Positions 4,942 to 5,986 of a DNA stretch of 5,986 nt are shown here, piece after piece (positions within the stretch are counted from its first letter, which is position 1; each line of letters starts with the position of its first letter). Source of the DNA: Chloroflexota bacterium (GTDB lineage Bacteria; Chloroflexota; Ktedonobacteria; Ktedonobacterales; Ktedonobacteraceae); NCBI GenBank assembly GCA_021828635.1, contig JAJZEJ010000313.1, forward strand, positions 1-5,986, in the 5' to 3' direction. The notes beneath the pieces were generated by a model. The model was not told where the DNA came from. It saw nothing but the letters and a program-made list of their open reading frames with translations, and did not search any database. The position numbers and the translations under genes were made by a program.

Positions 4942-5986
4942 GCAGGATGCCGCAACCCTGGAGTGGATGCAAGGCAAGTGTCGCGCTCTGTACAACTGGT
5001 GGGTGATGAAGCTCAGAGACGGCGAAAAGTGGCGCTTGAATGAGTGTAAGAAGACCCTGGCCGAGAGCCGTGAGCATGACCCTGAACTCACTCAGGTGTA
5101 TGGCAAACTCTTAGCAGAGGTCTACTTCCGCTTAGATGGGGCCATGCAAGCCTTTTTCCGGCGCGTCGCCAATGGGGAAACCCCTGGCTTTCCACGAGTG
5201 CGACCGCGCCACTGCTTTTTCACGCTCGTCTATCCTGCCATGTATCTCAAGATCGAAGGTGACACACTGATCTTGCCGACCGGCGGCAAAGGGCAGCACA
5301 AGCGGTTTCCCAATGTCGTCGTCACCCTCACTGAGACACCACCGGCATCCTTCAAAGAGGTAGCAATCAGTCGAGATGGACGGGGTGATTACTACGCCTC
5401 CTTCCCATATAGCGTCGATGAACAGCCACAGCAAACAGGCGCGGTGGTCGCCTTTGATCTGGGCATCAAAACGCTGGCAACCGGCGTCAATAGCCTGGGC
5501 CGCTTCTACCATGTCGGTGGGTTCAAGGGTGGCAGATGGTACAACAAACAACTGGATAAGCTCAGGGCGAAGCGGGCCAAGTGCAAGAAAAAGTCACGCC
5601 GATATATTCACTTGTCGAACGTCTCTAAGCGCGTCTCCCAAAAGAAGCGCAACAAGCAACGAGATAGCTTGCATAAAGCATCTCACTTGATAAGCCACAC
5701 ACTGGTTGAGAGAACCGTGGTGGTCGGCGACCTCTCGCAACGACACATGGTCATGAAAGAGCATCAGGAACGCAACAAAACTCTCAATCGTGCAGTCTAC
5801 AACGATTGGGGCTTGTATACATTCATGCAGATGCTCACCTATAAATGCCAGTTGTCGGGCAAAGAGATTGTCTTCCTAGATGAACGCAATACCTCCAAGA
5901 TGTGCAGTGGATGCGGGCATCTACAACCGATGCCGCTCTACAAACGGACGTATCGCTGTGGGAACTGTGGGTTGGTCATGGACAGA
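4904..5986 (+). CDS. tnpB: TnpB RNA-guided nuclease of the IS607 element (3' end outside window)
   Basis: TnpB is the programmable nuclease ancestor of Cas12. It uses a guide RNA made from the element's right end and helps retain the transposon. The ATG at 4904 overlaps the tnpA end by 38 bases in another frame, and 361 codons run without a stop to the last base. The N-terminal wedge/REC region (MLLCKKIKIE, LYNWWV, AMQAFFRRV, TPGFPR) is followed by RuvC-I at AFDLGIKTLATG with Asp185. The bridge-like basic segment is around 219-256. The RuvC-II region reads VVVGDLSQRH (272-281). A zinc finger CSGC-x14-CGNC (334-355) follows, and the sequence then reaches MDR (359-361), the start of the RuvC-III DRDxN motif. 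About 30-40 residues are missing. Oddly, Gly275 stands where most TnpBs have the catalytic Glu, so catalysis may rely on a relocated acid or be lost. The frame is otherwise uninterrupted, in contrast to tnpA. Confidence 0.92.
   Translation, partial: MLLCKKIKIEVSEQDAATLEWMQGKCRALYNWWVMKLRDGEKWRLNECKKTLAESREHDPELTQVYGKLLAEVYFRLDGAMQAFFRRVANGETPGFPRVRPRHCFFTLVYPAMYLKIEGDTLILPTGGKGQHKRFPNVVVTLTETPPASFKEVAISRDGRGDYYASFPYSVDEQPQQTGAVVAFDLGIKTLATGVNSLGRFYHVGGFKGGRWYNKQLDKLRAKRAKCKKKSRRYIHLSNVSKRVSQKKRNKQRDSLHKASHLISHTLVERTVVVGDLSQRHMVMKEHQERNKTLNRAVYNDWGLYTFMQMLTYKCQLSGKEIVFLDERNTSKMCSGCGHLQPMPLYKRTYRCGNCGLVMDR

Larger units (their letters stand above)
4272..5986 (+). mobile_element. IS607-family insertion sequence (left part; right end outside window)
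   Basis: The element is recognised by its gene pair: a serine recombinase tnpA with an N-terminal MerR-like helix-turn-helix, followed by an overlapping tnpB. IS607 elements have no terminal inverted repeats, make no target duplication and tend to insert at GG dinucleotides, so the exact left end cannot be read. It is placed near the promoter candidate at 4272 and could lie anywhere from about 4265 to 4310. The right end, where the guide (omega) RNA would be encoded, is beyond base 5986. The transposase is frameshifted, so the copy should not move by itself. Confidence 0.8.

Noticed and set aside
5132..5551. 139-residue minus-strand open frame and an overlapping plus-strand frame at 5376-5690
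   Set aside because: Both are shadows of tnpB, whose frame carries the RuvC and zinc-finger motifs throughout this stretch.

Overview
The window looks like chromosomal DNA of a Ktedonobacteria-type Chloroflexota (large multicellular soil bacteria). The grounds are a eukaryotic-like membrane Ser/Thr kinase, an IS607-type tnpA/tnpB pair whose protein sequences closely resemble, from memory, elements abundant in Ktedonobacter, and a decayed Rpn-like gene of a type common there. The taxonomic call is inference and no search was run. All genes that can be supported lie on the + strand, but they do not form one operon. They are separated by repeats, gene debris and their own promoter candidates.

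Layout. (1) Positions 2-1345 are the last ~447 codons of an APC-superfamily amino acid permease whose N-terminus lies before the window. (2) Positions 1346-1658 are non-coding and hold two tandem palindromic units of about 85 bp. Each is built as hairpin, spacer, CCCGCGTTA core, spacer, hairpin. The outer arms of the first are perfect 29-bp inverted repeats. An extended -10 promoter for the kinase follows. (3) Positions 1659-2642 encode a complete Ser/Thr kinase with one C-terminal membrane helix and almost no extracellular part. (4) Positions 2643-3001 are AT-rich and hold a ~60-codon remnant resembling the N-terminus of Rpn/PD-(D/E)XK-type proteins, plus a TATAAT promoter element for the next gene. 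(5) Positions 3002-4306 encode a PLP-dependent class V aminotransferase-fold protein that lacks the SufS-type catalytic cysteine. (6) From about 4272 to the right edge lies an IS607-family element. Its serine recombinase gene tnpA is broken by a one-base deletion near 4618. Its tnpB starts at 4904, is open to the last base, and is cut by the window edge just as it reaches the RuvC-III region.

How the parts relate. Permease, kinase and PLP enzyme have no visible functional link. The most striking points are the paired palindromic units between permease and kinase, the loss of the transposase next to an uninterrupted TnpB, the glycine at the usual RuvC-II glutamate position of that TnpB, and the tight packing of the element's left side onto the end of the PLP-enzyme gene.
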